DNA of 64,000 nucleotides from Paradesertivirga mongoliensis (GCF_024436395.1 NZ_JAFMZO010000003.1:62001-126000); one strand, 5' to 3'; shown: positions 18,872 through 27,954, counted from the stretch's first letter. A program made the numbers and translations. The notes: generated by a model from the letters alone, not told the origin.

Positions 18872-20704
18872 TCAGGCAGATTGAACACTGGCCAAGCTTT
18901 TGCCGGCTTCTAATAGCTCCGCTGTAATGGTGCGGGTATAGGTTTTTATTTCTTCTTTGAATTCATTTACCGATGCACCGGATCGAATTTCTTCCAATCG
19001 CTTCTCCCAGGATCCGGTTAGTTCTGCCTGGGCAATTTTTTTATCTTTCACTACATCGTAAACAGCCAGGCCTTTTGGAGAAGGCACCAGATTTTTCTTT
19101 TCCCGGGTAATATATTCGCGTTTTATAAGTGTTTCAATGATCGATGCCCTGGTGGCGGGCGTACCTAATCCACCGTCCTTCATAGCGTAACGCAATTCCT
19201 CGTCTTCAATTTCTTTACCTGCGGTCTCCAAAGCTTTTAATAAAGTAGCTTCATTATACAACGGTTTAGGTTTAGTTTGTTTTTCGAGCAATGATTTTTC
19301 CTCAATCGGAAGCAGGTCGCCGGTTTCAACCTTCGGAAGCGTCGCGTTATCCTCATCTTTCTTCTCTTCGTCGGTTTCGTTATACACCGAGCGCCAGCCC
19401 GCCGAGCGAATCACCGTCCCGTTGGCTACAAACTTAGCACCCGATTCTATACTTATCTTGGTGAGATCCTTGATACATTCTTTATGAAAAGCTTCTAACA
19501 TTCGGCCAATTACCATATCGTAAACCGCCTGCCGGTCTTCAGCCAGATATCCGGGCGTTTCTCCTGTAGGCAAAATAGCATGGTGGTCAGTTACTTTTTT
19601 TGCATTAACACTCCGCTTGTTAAGCGGCACGGTTCCTAGAAACTCTGCCTGCTTACCGAAATCGGGATGGGTTTTAAGCTTTTCTATAAGCTGAGGAACT
19701 CCGGCAAACACATCGTCACCAATATAGCGGCTTCCCGTACGGGGATAAGAAATCAGTTTACTTTCATATAAATTTTGAAGGATAGTCAGCGTTTGATCGG
19801 CAGTATAACCCTTCCTCTTATTTGCTTCCTGCTGCAAGCTGCTTAGATCGTGCAACAAGGGAGGTGGCTCTTTCTTGGTTTTAGCTTCAACATTTACAAC
19901 CATCCCGCCGTTTGGAAATCCGGAAGCAACATCCTGCACCTGGTCAAAAACGGACTGAGCTTTAGCCTTATCTTTAAAATTATCTACTGAAATCGCCTTA
20001 AATAACTGTCCATTCTTAGCGAGCTGTATACTCACCTGGTAAAAAGTTTGGGGGACAAAATTCTTTGTTTCAAGATACCGGGCGCAGATCATGGCAAGCG
20101 TTGGAGTTTGAACTCTCCCCAGCGAAAGCACGGCACGGTTTCCCGCCGAAATACTTAAAGCCTGAGTAGCATTCATGCCCACCAGCCAGTCAGACTCCGA
20201 GCGGCAGTGAGCCGAATAAAACAGGGTATCGTAATCAGTTCCGGGTTTTAGATTTCTGAAGCCGTCTTTTATCGCTTCATCCGTTTGCGAAGATATCCAA
20301 AGCCTTCTAAAAGGCTTTTTGCACTTCAAATAATAATATATATATCTGAAAATGAGCTCCCCTTCCCTTCCCGCATCGGTAGCAACTATAATCTCAGTTG
20401 CTTCGTCGAATAATCTCTTAATCGTATCCAGCTGCTTCCGAACAGCAGGATCTTCTACAATACCATCCTTAGTCTTAATTTTGCGAACTGCCAGTTTGAA
20501 CTTAGGTGGAAGCATTGGAAGATGCTGGGCCCGCCAGCCATAGAAACCATAGTCCTGCGGAGGAGCCAACTGCAGAAGGTGCCCGAATGCCCATGTAAAG
20601 GAATAGTTTTTCCCCTCGATATAACCGTCCTTCTTAGCGGTAGCCCCAAATACTTTTGCCAGTTCACGAGCCACAGAGGGCTTTTCTGCAATTACAACTT
20701 TCAT
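18872..20704 (-). CDS. topB: DNA topoisomerase III (type IA)
   Basis: 610 residues. The Toprim domain opens with MKVVIAEKPSVARELAKVFG and continues with IIVATDAGREGELIFRYIYY (acidic metal triad). The catalytic tyrosine is in LISYPRTGSRYIG (Y320), and SLGRVQTPTLAMI is the type IA signature region. The C-terminus stops soon after the core (about 600), with no Cys-rich zinc-ribbon tail. The enzyme decatenates and relaxes single-strand-containing DNA. The gene begins 12 nt after the WalJ-like hydrolase stop, so they form an operon. Confidence 0.95.
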   Translation of the reverse strand: MKVVIAEKPSVARELAKVFGATAKKDGYIEGKNYSFTWAFGHLLQLAPPQDYGFYGWRAQHLPMLPPKFKLAVRKIKTKDGIVEDPAVRKQLDTIKRLFDEATEIIVATDAGREGELIFRYIYYYLKCKKPFRRLWISSQTDEAIKDGFRNLKPGTDYDTLFYSAHCRSESDWLVGMNATQALSISAGNRAVLSLGRVQTPTLAMICARYLETKNFVPQTFYQVSIQLAKNGQLFKAISVDNFKDKAKAQSVFDQVQDVASGFPNGGMVVNVEAKTKKEPPPLLHDLSSLQQEANKRKGYTADQTLTILQNLYESKLISYPRTGSRYIGDDVFAGVPQLIEKLKTHPDFGKQAEFLGTVPLNKRSVNAKKVTDHHAILPTGETPGYLAEDRQAVYDMVIGRMLEAFHKECIKDLTKISIESGAKFVANGTVIRSAGWRSVYNETDEEKKDEDNATLPKVETGDLLPIEEKSLLEKQTKPKPLYNEATLLKALETAGKEIEDEELRYAMKDGGLGTPATRASIIETLIKREYITREKKNLVPSPKGLAVYDVVKDKKIAQAELTGSWEKRLEEIRSGASVNEFKEEIKTYTRTITAELLEAGKSLASVQSA

Positions 20705-20716
20705 TTAAGGAGTAGT

Positions 20717-21550
20717 TTAAAACAATGAATATTGAGAGGTTAACGTTGCGGCGGGGCGATGCGGGGCTATTGGCATTGCAGAACCAGATCCAATCTGATA
20801 AACTGCCGATTCCTGATAACGAGAGGCGACTATTACCTCGGTATCTGCAGCATGGCTACTAAAAAGATTTTTTACCAGATCCGGGCAATTATTATCCTTC
20901 GAAAGATGCGATAATAATAAATGACTCATAAAAGCTGGCTTGTGAGTGATAAATATCTCGAGTGCCTGCTTGTTAGACAAATGACCCTTACCGCCGCGGA
21001 TACGCTTTTTTAAATGATAGGGATAGCTTCCTTTCTCCAGCATCTCATCATCGTAATTAGCTTCTAAGAAAGCGGCATTACATTGTTTAAAATGGCGAAT
21101 GACGTGATCACAGGGCCCGCCAATATCAGTAAACACACCCACTTTTATATCCTTGCAGTTAATAATAAAGCTATGGGGTTCTGCTGCATCATGGAACTTT
21201 GGGAAAGCTGCAATCGCAAGATCGCCAATGTTAATATTTTGATATGCCTTAAACGTTCTGACAAGATGAGAATCGAGAGTTAAACTACCATGATCCAATG
21301 TTTTTGTGGTGATGTAAACGGGAATCTGATACTTTTTCGCAAGAACCGGAATACCGCGAATGTGATCATGGTGTTCGTGTGAAACAAAAATCGCCCGCAC
21401 CTTCGTCATCGATAAACCCAGACGATCCATCCGCCTTTCGGTTTCCCGGCAAGATATCCCGGCATCCACAAGAATTGCATCATGCTGATTTGCAACATAA
21501 TAACAATTACCATTACTTCCCGAATTTAATGAGGCAATAAACACAGACAT
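20717..21550 (-). CDS. WalJ/YycJ-like MBL-fold hydrolase
   Basis: 277 residues of the metallo-beta-lactamase fold. The N-terminus (SLNSGSNGNCYYV) and the metal motif HEHHDH in AIFVSHEHHDHIRGIPVL (about 56-61) match the YycJ/WalJ family of single-domain MBL exonuclease-like hydrolases. Further ligands are in FPKFHDAAEP, GVFTDIGG and SHLLLSHLSKDN. WalJ proteins are linked in Firmicutes to DNA/cell-wall homeostasis; the substrate here is unknown. It is the first gene of an operon with topB (12-nt gap). Confidence 0.88.
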   Translation of the reverse strand: MSVFIASLNSGSNGNCYYVANQHDAILVDAGISCRETERRMDRLGLSMTKVRAIFVSHEHHDHIRGIPVLAKKYQIPVYITTKTLDHGSLTLDSHLVRTFKAYQNINIGDLAIAAFPKFHDAAEPHSFIINCKDIKVGVFTDIGGPCDHVIRHFKQCNAAFLEANYDDEMLEKGSYPYHLKKRIRGGKGHLSNKQALEIFITHKPAFMSHLLLSHLSKDNNCPDLVKNLFSSHAADTEVIVASRYQESAVYQIGSGSAMPIAPHRPAATLTSQYSLF

Positions 21551-21669
21551 CAGGTGAAAGATAAGAAATTATGAGAGGGTATTTTTTAGAATTTAAAATT
21601 TCTTATCGCACATTTATGTGGTCGCGATTTTATGAAAAACACAAATTAGCTAAATAATTTTAACAGAAA

Positions 21670-21700
21670 TTTGCAAGATTCATAATTCTATGTATCTTTA
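21670..21700 (+). promoter_or_regulatory. Candidate promoter P1 (Bacteroidota type)
   Basis: TTTG at 21670-21673, 19-nt spacer, TATCTTTA at 21693-21700 (consensus TAnnTTTG with one mismatch). A hairpin terminator begins 28 nt downstream, so any transcript would be about 50 nt. No start codon lies between. Confidence 0.55.
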
Positions 21701-21728
21701 GATTCCAAACTAACCAAATACAACCTTT

Positions 21729-21757
21729 AACCCTTGCCCAAAAAGCAAGGGTTTTTT
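21729..21757 (+). terminator. Intrinsic terminator T1 of a short cassette
   Basis: A 9-bp stem (21729-21737 with 21745-21753), 7-nt loop, then T through 21757. It lies between promoter P1 and promoter P2 with no gene upstream in this direction, so it would end a tiny RNA. Confidence 0.75.
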
Positions 21758-21815
21758 CGTTTATGCCTTACCTGAATGCCAAATGTTAAAATTTTGTTAA
21801 ATTTCTGTACAGCAC

Positions 21816-21845
21816 TTTGCGAGCTTGATAATTGACGTATCTTTG
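21816..21845 (+). promoter_or_regulatory. Promoter P2 (Bacteroidota type) upstream of the PRC-barrel gene
   Basis: TTTG at 21816-21819, 18-nt spacer and a perfect TAnnTTTG match, TATCTTTG at 21838-21845. Sequence between the boxes resembles P1 (GCRAGMTT.ATAATT..). Terminator T2 lies 27 nt downstream, ahead of the gene at 22000. Confidence 0.7.
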
Positions 21846-21871
21846 TTGCGGTTTATAATTGGTTAGTAAAA

Positions 21872-21904
21872 AAGTCTCCATTCTCCCCGTTTGGAGGCTT
21901 TTTT
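21872..21904 (+). terminator. Intrinsic terminator T2, possible attenuator ahead of the PRC-barrel gene
   Basis: A 9-bp stem with one G-T pair (21872-21880 with 21892-21900), 11-nt loop and a T run to 21904. It lies 96 nt before the PRC-barrel start. It either ends a ~50-nt RNA from P2 or attenuates the gene. Confidence 0.7.
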
Positions 21905-21999
21905 CATTTTTATCGACTTTAAAGTCGGCAACAAAAGAATTTACCTCCTTCACAACAATACGCTCTTCTCTCTGTTTAATATTTACAATCTATCTGAAC

Positions 22000-22785
22000 A
22001 TGATGTCTGACGCTCTATACAAACATACCCGTCTGGATGAACTGGGGTCGCATGATATTTCTGAAATTGATGCGGAATATGATTTAAGAAATTTCCTGGT
22101 GCTTGACGGCAACAAACACAAAATTGGCCGGGTCGTAGAACTCTTGTATGATGTCCAATCAAAGAAGATCAGATATCTGGTTATTGAAATCCACAGCGAA
22201 GATACGGAAGAAAATCTGAGGAGAATTCTGGCTCCGATAGGTACGGCAGAACCACACGACGACGACAATTATCTATATATCCCGGCGCTGAATCACGACT
22301 TGATAAATGCCTTGCCCGACTATGAAAAAGGCCATGTAAATCCAGGTGTAGAGAATATGGTACGGCTTGCTTATGCAGGAGAAGATCTGCTTGCAGAAGG
22401 TTCAGGCCTTACAGGCAATGATGTTTTGAATGATGAGGAAGCCTTTTATAACCATCTGCACTTTGACCTTGATAAACTATTTGGCAAAAAACCAAAACCA
22501 CCAGAATATATCCAGACAATATGCGGGGTATTCGACGACAGCCTTGAAGCCGAAAATGCCATAAGCGACCTTATCAAAGAAGGGTTCAGTCAGGATGTGA
22601 TCGATCTTTCATCCAGCAAGCAGAACGACGATGCGGCGCTCGACGAGAGTATTTCGGGGGGAGGTTCCATTGTGTGCGTAAAGGTTCAGACATCAGACGA
22701 GGCCTTTAAAGCGTCTGAGATTATCAATATAAACGGGTGTGTGTCTGTTTACGAAACCAACGATCACAAACAGGACATCAAATGA
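22000..22785 (+). CDS. PRC-barrel domain protein with GSP17M-like C-terminal domain
   Basis: 261 residues. The N-terminal half (about 20-110) is a PRC-barrel: YDLRNFLVLDGNKHKIGRVV, LLYDVQSKKIRYLVIEI and YLYIPALNHDLINALPDYE. The C-terminal part (about 170-255) begins QTICGVFDDSLEAENAISDL, resembling the general-stress 17M-like fold (alpha/beta, short-repeat type). The function is unknown; PRC-barrels often bind partner proteins or RNA. The start is one of two adjacent ATGs (22000 or 22003). The same frame is open upstream to 21859, but that leader contains terminator T2 and has no family similarity. It is convergent with the lipoprotein gene ending at 22786. Confidence 0.8.
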   Translation: MMSDALYKHTRLDELGSHDISEIDAEYDLRNFLVLDGNKHKIGRVVELLYDVQSKKIRYLVIEIHSEDTEENLRRILAPIGTAEPHDDDNYLYIPALNHDLINALPDYEKGHVNPGVENMVRLAYAGEDLLAEGSGLTGNDVLNDEEAFYNHLHFDLDKLFGKKPKPPEYIQTICGVFDDSLEAENAISDLIKEGFSQDVIDLSSSKQNDDAALDESISGGGSIVCVKVQTSDEAFKASEIININGCVSVYETNDHKQDIK

Positions 22786-23520
22786 TCAGGGAGCCAGCCT
22801 GCCTGCATTGATAACAATACCAAGACTAAAAACTGAACTACCCGCAGTAAGGTATTTCCGGTTTTTCAATCCGAAATTACTTCCTGTAGTGTATTGTAGC
22901 TGAACGGCATCGCTTAAATGCATGCGGGTAAAAAATACAGGCTCTATAAAAATATTATCTTCACGAGGCTGATTTACATTATTCAGTTTAAATTCCTTCA
23001 TATTCAGGTAACTGCCCCTAATGGCGGTACCATAGTTTAAGGGAAAACTTTTGCCAAATAGTCGTAAACTCTTTTCCTTTTTGGAACTATAATTCACCTG
23101 AATAAATCCTTTCGAAAATTTCATCTCTTGCCGGTCGTAAATCATCTCGCCTGCCGGATCCTCATTGTTAAAAATACGTTCGCTCTTACCCTTACCTATG
23201 CCTCCATAAATTTCCAAAATGCGTTTATTGTCTGGACCAAAAGTGCTGAAATACCCGCCACCAACCTCTAAAAGATTCTGTCTAAAATCTTTTCTTCGTT
23301 GTTCTCTGTTAATAAAGGAACCGTTTAGCAAAACCGCAAAATTATTTGATACCGCATAAGCGGTATTTAAACTTGCGTTTCCTTTTAACGAGATGTGGCC
23401 GCTTGCATGCAGTTCTCCCTGGGTGCTAAGCATAGGCGTGTTAGGAACATTGGGCATATAAAGTGACGAACAGCTGCTTAAAAAAAGGATGCTGACTATT
23501 GAAATGTAAGCTTTGATCAT
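22786..23520 (-). CDS. Lipoprotein with barrel-like beta pattern, unknown function
   Basis: 244 residues from ATG 23518-23520. A lipoprotein signal ends in LFLSSC (about Cys17). The mature protein has alternating amphipathic strands (ELHASGHISLKGNASLNTAY, NFAVLLNGSFINREQRR, LLEVGGGYFSTFG, RILEIYGGIGKGKSER, LNYGTAIRGSYLNM), with the look of a small outer-membrane-associated beta structure. I recognise no named family, though similar proteins are common in Sphingobacteriaceae. The in-frame upstream codons to 23571 lack a signal peptide and are left out. It stops immediately next to the convergent PRC-barrel gene. Confidence 0.75.
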   Translation of the reverse strand: MIKAYISIVSILFLSSCSSLYMPNVPNTPMLSTQGELHASGHISLKGNASLNTAYAVSNNFAVLLNGSFINREQRRKDFRQNLLEVGGGYFSTFGPDNKRILEIYGGIGKGKSERIFNNEDPAGEMIYDRQEMKFSKGFIQVNYSSKKEKSLRLFGKSFPLNYGTAIRGSYLNMKEFKLNNVNQPREDNIFIEPVFFTRMHLSDAVQLQYTTGSNFGLKNRKYLTAGSSVFSLGIVINAGRLAP

Positions 23521-23800
23521 TATGTGTGAAGTGTGTGTGCCTAAATTAATCACAGGGTTAATACATTCCAAGCTCGGAAGTGTTTAAATTAATAACCAAC
23601 ATTGCTGGAAAAAAATTGTGTAAAAACTGACCGGTAAATGCAGGTGCCTTGTAGCCCGAAGCGGTCAGTACTATAGATATCAGGGGTTAAAGGGTGGGCT
23701 TTTAATCACTTTCTTGAGAAGAAACGTTTTGGTATGAATATTGACTGCATATAATTAACTATAAGATAATAACCATAACACATCCTTTACACCAGACATC
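23521..23800. other. Divergent intergenic region
   Basis: 280 nt between a leftward lipoprotein gene and the rightward M48 gene. It contains an 8-bp inverted repeat (23626-23633 with 23662-23669) but no clear promoter consensus, terminator or reading frame. Both promoters should lie here. Confidence 0.5.
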
Positions 23801-25240
23801 ATGAAAAGATATATTTTAATCCCCTCTTTAATAGCTACTATGTTTATGATGAATACCTGCGCTGTCAACCCGGTTACCGGAAAGAAGCAGGTGGTATTAA
23901 TGTCTGAAGAACAGGAAATAGCGATGGGAAAAGAGGCCGACCCGCAAATTATAGCCCAGTATGGTTTATATGAAGATAAAGCATTGCAGGATTTCATCAA
24001 CCAAAAGGGAAAAGCCATGGCAGCTGTATCGCACAGACCCAGTTTAGATTATCATTTCAGAATTGTAGATTCTGAAGTAATAAATGCTTTTGCAGTGCCT
24101 GGCGGCTATGTATACTTTACGCGGGGTATTATGGCGCATTTTAATGATGAGGCACAATTTGCAGGCGTGCTGGGGCACGAAATCGGACATATCACTGCCA
24201 GACACTCGGTTATACAACAACGAAATGCCATGCTGGGCCAAATTGGATTAATTGCCGGAATGGTGATCTCGCCCGAATTCGGACAGTTCGCTCAGCAAGC
24301 ATCACAGGGACTTGGCTTACTATTTTTGAAATTTGGCCGCGACGATGAGCGTCAATCAGATCAATTGGGAGTAGAATACTCCTCTAAAATTGGTTATGAT
24401 GCCCAGCAAATGGCCGATTTTTTCACCACCCTTGAAAGAAGTTCAGCAAGAAGCGGTGCGGAAGAGTTACCGGATTTCTTGTCTTCTCACCCAAATCCCG
24501 GAAGCAGAAATGCAACCGTTACCAAACTTGCGGCAGAATGGCAGCAAAAATTGAGTCTTAACAATCCACAGGTAAACCGAAACAGCTATCTGCAAAGAAT
24601 TAACGGGATGATTTACGGTGAAGACCCTAAACAGGGATTTGTAGAAAACAGCGCTTTTTACCACCCGGTATTAAAATTTCAGTTCCAGATCCCGTCAGGT
24701 TGGGCCCACCAAAACTCACCCCAAACTTTCCAAATGGCTCCACGTGACGGAAAGGCTATGATGATGCTGACAATGGCTCCCGGAAAATCCTTGCAGGAAG
24801 CGGCTAATGCGGTGCTACAGCAGAACCAATTAACCGTTGTAGAGTCAAGGGAAACAACAGTAAACGGATTGAGAGCCATAGCGATGGTGGCTGATCAGCG
24901 CCAGGAACAAGGTACCTTAAGGACACTATCATATTTAATCCAATATGGCGATGCAATTTACTTGATGCTGGGTGTAAGCAATGCCGCTAATTTTAATGCT
25001 TACAGCCAATACTTTAGCAATACCATGCAAAGCTTTAAGCAATTAACTGACGCCGCCAAACTTAATAAAAAGCCAGAACGCGTTCGAATTAAAACAGTTA
25101 GCTCGGCAACTACATTAGAACAAGCATTAAGAACTTTCGGCGCGCCTGCAGCCCGGCTTGAAGAGTTTGCGATTTTAAACGGGATGACTTTGAAAGACAG
25201 ATTACCAGCTGGAACTTTAATTAAAGTAATCTCCGAATAG
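23801..25240 (+). CDS. M48-family zinc metalloprotease lipoprotein with LysM-like C-terminus
   Basis: 479 residues. A lipoprotein signal leads to MMNTC (Cys20). The zinc motif HEIGH lies at 126-130 (AGVLGHEIGHITARHSV). The third ligand is in GRDDERQSDQLGVEY, giving the M48 (HtpX/Oma1/BepA-like) arrangement. The segment NAFAVPGGYVYFTRG before it is also typical. The central part (about 285-420) is an uncharacterised domain. The last 45 residues (TTLEQALRTFGAPAARLEE, then GTLIKVI) resemble a LysM-like unit. Periplasmic outer-membrane protein quality control, as for BepA, is an inference. A strong terminator follows. Confidence 0.9.
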   Translation: MKRYILIPSLIATMFMMNTCAVNPVTGKKQVVLMSEEQEIAMGKEADPQIIAQYGLYEDKALQDFINQKGKAMAAVSHRPSLDYHFRIVDSEVINAFAVPGGYVYFTRGIMAHFNDEAQFAGVLGHEIGHITARHSVIQQRNAMLGQIGLIAGMVISPEFGQFAQQASQGLGLLFLKFGRDDERQSDQLGVEYSSKIGYDAQQMADFFTTLERSSARSGAEELPDFLSSHPNPGSRNATVTKLAAEWQQKLSLNNPQVNRNSYLQRINGMIYGEDPKQGFVENSAFYHPVLKFQFQIPSGWAHQNSPQTFQMAPRDGKAMMMLTMAPGKSLQEAANAVLQQNQLTVVESRETTVNGLRAIAMVADQRQEQGTLRTLSYLIQYGDAIYLMLGVSNAANFNAYSQYFSNTMQSFKQLTDAAKLNKKPERVRIKTVSSATTLEQALRTFGAPAARLEEFAILNGMTLKDRLPAGTLIKVISE

Positions 25241-25245
25241 TGGAG

Positions 25246-25279
25246 AAAGCCGCGAAGTCAAAAAACTTCGCGGCTTTTT
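25246..25279 (+). terminator. Rho-independent terminator after the M48 protease
   Basis: A 13-bp perfect stem (25246-25258 with 25265-25277), 6-nt loop and T run, 5 nt after the stop. Confidence 0.92.
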
Positions 25280-25357
25280 ATATATCCATACAAACGCCCG
25301 GCCGCCAATGTCTGATATTTGAGTTTCAATAGTCCTGCTGTTTTTAAGTTCAATTCT

Positions 25358-25365
25358 TATATTTG
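25358..25365 (+). promoter_or_regulatory. -7 element of the Dabb gene
   Basis: TATATTTG matches the Bacteroidota TAnnTTTG box and lies 20 nt before the start codon at 25386. A T-rich stretch about 25 nt upstream (25341-25345) is a weak -33 candidate. Confidence 0.5.
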
Positions 25366-25385
25366 CCGGCACCAGTAAAATACAC

Positions 25386-25682
25386 ATGCTTACACACCAC
25401 GTATTGTTTTGGCTCAAGGCCGATACTTCAGAAGAGAAAAAAAATAATTTCAGAGCAGGACTAGAATCGTTAAAAGGCATTGAAACGATTAAATCAGTGT
25501 ATATCGGCACTCCTGCACCCATCGAGCGGCCTGTTGTTGATACCACTTACACATTTTCATTACTTATTGTATTTGATGATCTGGCCGGACACGACATTTA
25601 TCAGGTACATTCTATACACAAAGCCTTCCTTGACGAGTTCCGTTCACTATTTGAAAAAGTGGTGATATACGATTCGCAATAG
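25386..25682 (+). CDS. Dabb (stress-responsive alpha/beta barrel) protein
   Basis: 98 residues, the length of a single Dabb ferredoxin-like domain. Typical features are the N-terminal LTHHVLFWLKADTSEE with the paired His, a central TFSLLIVFDDLAGHDIYQVH and the C-terminal VVIYDSQ. Dabb proteins dimerise into an alpha/beta barrel; many have no assigned reaction. It converges on the receiver gene, with 3 nt between the stops. Confidence 0.88.
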   Translation: MLTHHVLFWLKADTSEEKKNNFRAGLESLKGIETIKSVYIGTPAPIERPVVDTTYTFSLLIVFDDLAGHDIYQVHSIHKAFLDEFRSLFEKVVIYDSQ

Positions 25683-25685
25683 ACA

Positions 25686-26084
25686 TTATTCAGCTTTAAA
25701 TTCACTCAAAACTTCTAAAATCCTTTCCCGGGTAAAGGGCTTGATAATAAAGTCTTTAATAACCGGAAAGTGATGTGATTTTTCCTGATCCAGAGAACTG
25801 ATGGACGAGCTGACGATATAGATTATTATGGCTTTGGCGATTTTTATTGTAACATACTGTTCTAAAAATTGCCAGCCGTCCATGAAAGGCATTTGGATAT
25901 CTAGAAAAATCAGATCCGGTAGCTGCCCGGGGTTGTGCTGGTTTTCTAAAATATACGAAAAAGCCTCCTGGCCATCATAAAATTCAAGAATCTGGTCAGT
26001 TCCGGCATTTTCAATAACCCGGCGTGTTAATGCATGAAATATTTTATCATCGTCGATAATAGCTATCGTACTGGAGTTTGCCAT
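25686..26084 (-). CDS. Single-domain response regulator paired with the PAS kinase
   Basis: 132 residues, one receiver domain. The acidic pocket is in IIDDDK (D11-D13), the phosphoacceptor is D62 in LIFLDIQMPFMDGW, the conserved Ser is in YIVSSSISS and the Lys in FIIKPFTRER. There is no output domain. It begins 2 nt after the stop of the PAS histidine kinase gene, so the pair forms one operon and probably one signalling couple. It may act by protein contact, as in many Bacteroidota. Confidence 0.92.
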   Translation of the reverse strand: MANSSTIAIIDDDKIFHALTRRVIENAGTDQILEFYDGQEAFSYILENQHNPGQLPDLIFLDIQMPFMDGWQFLEQYVTIKIAKAIIIYIVSSSISSLDQEKSHHFPVIKDFIIKPFTRERILEVLSEFKAE

Positions 26085-26086
26085 CC

Positions 26087-27954
26087 CTAAAAAATCACTT
26101 CAAATGTTGATCCGCGATTCGGTTGGCTGGTAACGCTAATAGTACCTCCTAAAGTCTCTATCTGATTTTTTAAGATAAAAAGCCCCATACCCTTGCTGTC
26201 AAAACCTTTATGAAACACCTTATTCAGCTTAAAAATCTGGTGGCCATAGCGCTGCAGATCTATCCCTAAACCGTTGTCAGAAACCTCAAGCGCTATTTTA
26301 CCACCTTTTATATAGGTGTGAATAACTACCTGCGATTTAACATTCTTTCTCCTGTATTTAATAGCATTTGTAATGAGATTATACAAAATACTTTCCAGAT
26401 ACACCGTCGGATAATCAATCCCGGGTACTTCAAGGTTCATTTTAAAAGAAACTTTTTCGTTTTGGATCTGGATATTTAACATTTTCTGAACGTTGGAAAT
26501 AATCTCTTCAAATGAACACTTCTGATAGGCAATATCAGCATTTAGTTTAATTTCCAGGATCTTGATTAGTTCTTTTAGTGTACTGTCTAAGCCCACGGTA
26601 GCCTCTTTCAACATTGGCATATACAGTTCTGAAAGACTTTCATCTTCACTGATCATATCAGTAAGCTGCAAAATGTTTCCAACCGGACCTCTTAAGTTGT
26701 GGGCCACAATGCGGTTAAACTCTTCCAGTTGCTCAATCTTATTTTCGAGATCGATCGTGGTTAAATTCAGCTGCAAATTGTTTGCTTCAAGCTGACTTAT
26801 TAAAGCCTTTGTGTTACTGATATTAACTACCTGGGCAATAAAGCTTTTAGGTACATTATTTTCGCGCCACATTACCGCTGCTGTTAGTAGTCCCCACACT
26901 ATACCTCCATTTTTGTGTAAATAGCGCTTTTCGAACTTAAATGTATCTATTTCGCTTTTTTTAAGCTTATCTACATAAAGATTGCACTCCGGAAGATCCT
27001 CAGGATGCGTAATCTCACGAAAAGTAAGTTTTGACAGTTCAGTTTTACTGTAACCCAGCATTTCACAAAAAGCAGGGTTGACGTCAATCCAACGGCCCTC
27101 TACATCGGTTATCCCCATGCCTACAGCCGAATAATGAAACGCATTTTTAAACTTTTGTTCGCTCGCTAAAATCGCTTCCTCGCTCTTTTTCTGATCGGTA
27201 ACGTCTTTTATAGTGCCTGAAAAGCGTTTTGGCGTACCATCCTCGGCCCGTGCTGTGATCTTGCCGATAGCTCCCACCCATTTATAATCTCCTTTTTGTG
27301 TATCTATACGATATTCTATTTTAAAACCTGGCGACAAATTGGCGAGGCAATCATTCACGTTCTTAAGAACGAAATCTTTATCCTCCGGATGAATAAGCTG
27401 CTCCCATTGTTCGTATGGATTATCCACTTCTGAAGGCACGTACCCTATTATTTTACGCCATTCGTTAGAAAAGTACAACTCCCTGGCTTCGGTATTGTAT
27501 TCCCATACTCCAATCTCACTTCCCTTCAACGCATATTTCAAACGTTCTTTCGCCCGGGAAACCTCCTCCTGCAGATTATGCTTTTCGGTAATATCTATGA
27601 AGGTTGAAAACACATAATCAACATTATCATGATGTAGCGTTTGGGTGTTTACACTTAGCCATTTTATGTTCTTTTCAGACGCCTCCAGGCCCACAATAAA
27701 ATCCTTTTGAATTTTACCGGTAGATCTGGTGATCGAACTGGGCAGATCTTCAACGCCTAAAGGCTCGCCCTTGGCATTGATCTGGCGCCAGTTGGGATGG
27801 ACAAGCTTTTTTCCGAGCGGGTAATCCGGACTCAAACCTAATATTTCGGTTGCTTTCCGGTTATGGCCTACGATAATCCCTCTGCGTTAGAAACGAGTAC
27901 CCCTTCTTCAATAGTGTCTAAAATCTTTGTAAGAAGATCAACATTTGAGAACAT
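26087..27954 (-). pseudogene. PAS-domain sensor histidine kinase, split by a one-base frameshift
   Basis: The long reading frame (26087 to about 27840) has no ATG at its 5' end. It encodes two PAS domains (ALKGSEIGVWEYNTEARELY; FHYSAVGMGITDVEGRWIDV), a phospho-acceptor region RIVAHNLRGPVGNILQL and a catalytic domain with NLITNAIKYR, DNGLGIDLQRYG and GMGLFILKNQIE. Its missing start is upstream in another frame: ATG 27952-27954 encodes MFSNVDLLTKILDTIEEGVL, continuing VSNAEG, then hits TAG at 27868-27870. Adding one G to the GGG run (27878-27880, minus strand) joins both parts into one PAS domain (VSNAEG + IIVGHNRKATEILGL). So it is a true frameshift mutation, or a sequencing error in a short homopolymer. 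No membrane segment is seen, so the kinase is cytoplasmic. Confidence 0.85.

Noticed and set aside
23626-23669. An 8-bp inverted repeat (ACTGACCG/CGGTCAGT) in the lipoprotein-M48 intergenic region.
   Set aside because: The loop is 28 nt and the arms are short; no other copy or promoter box supports it as an operator.
27833-27835. TTG at 27833-27835 as the true start of the PAS kinase.
   Set aside because: It would cut the first PAS domain in its middle; the missing part is present immediately upstream in another frame, so a frameshift explains the data better.
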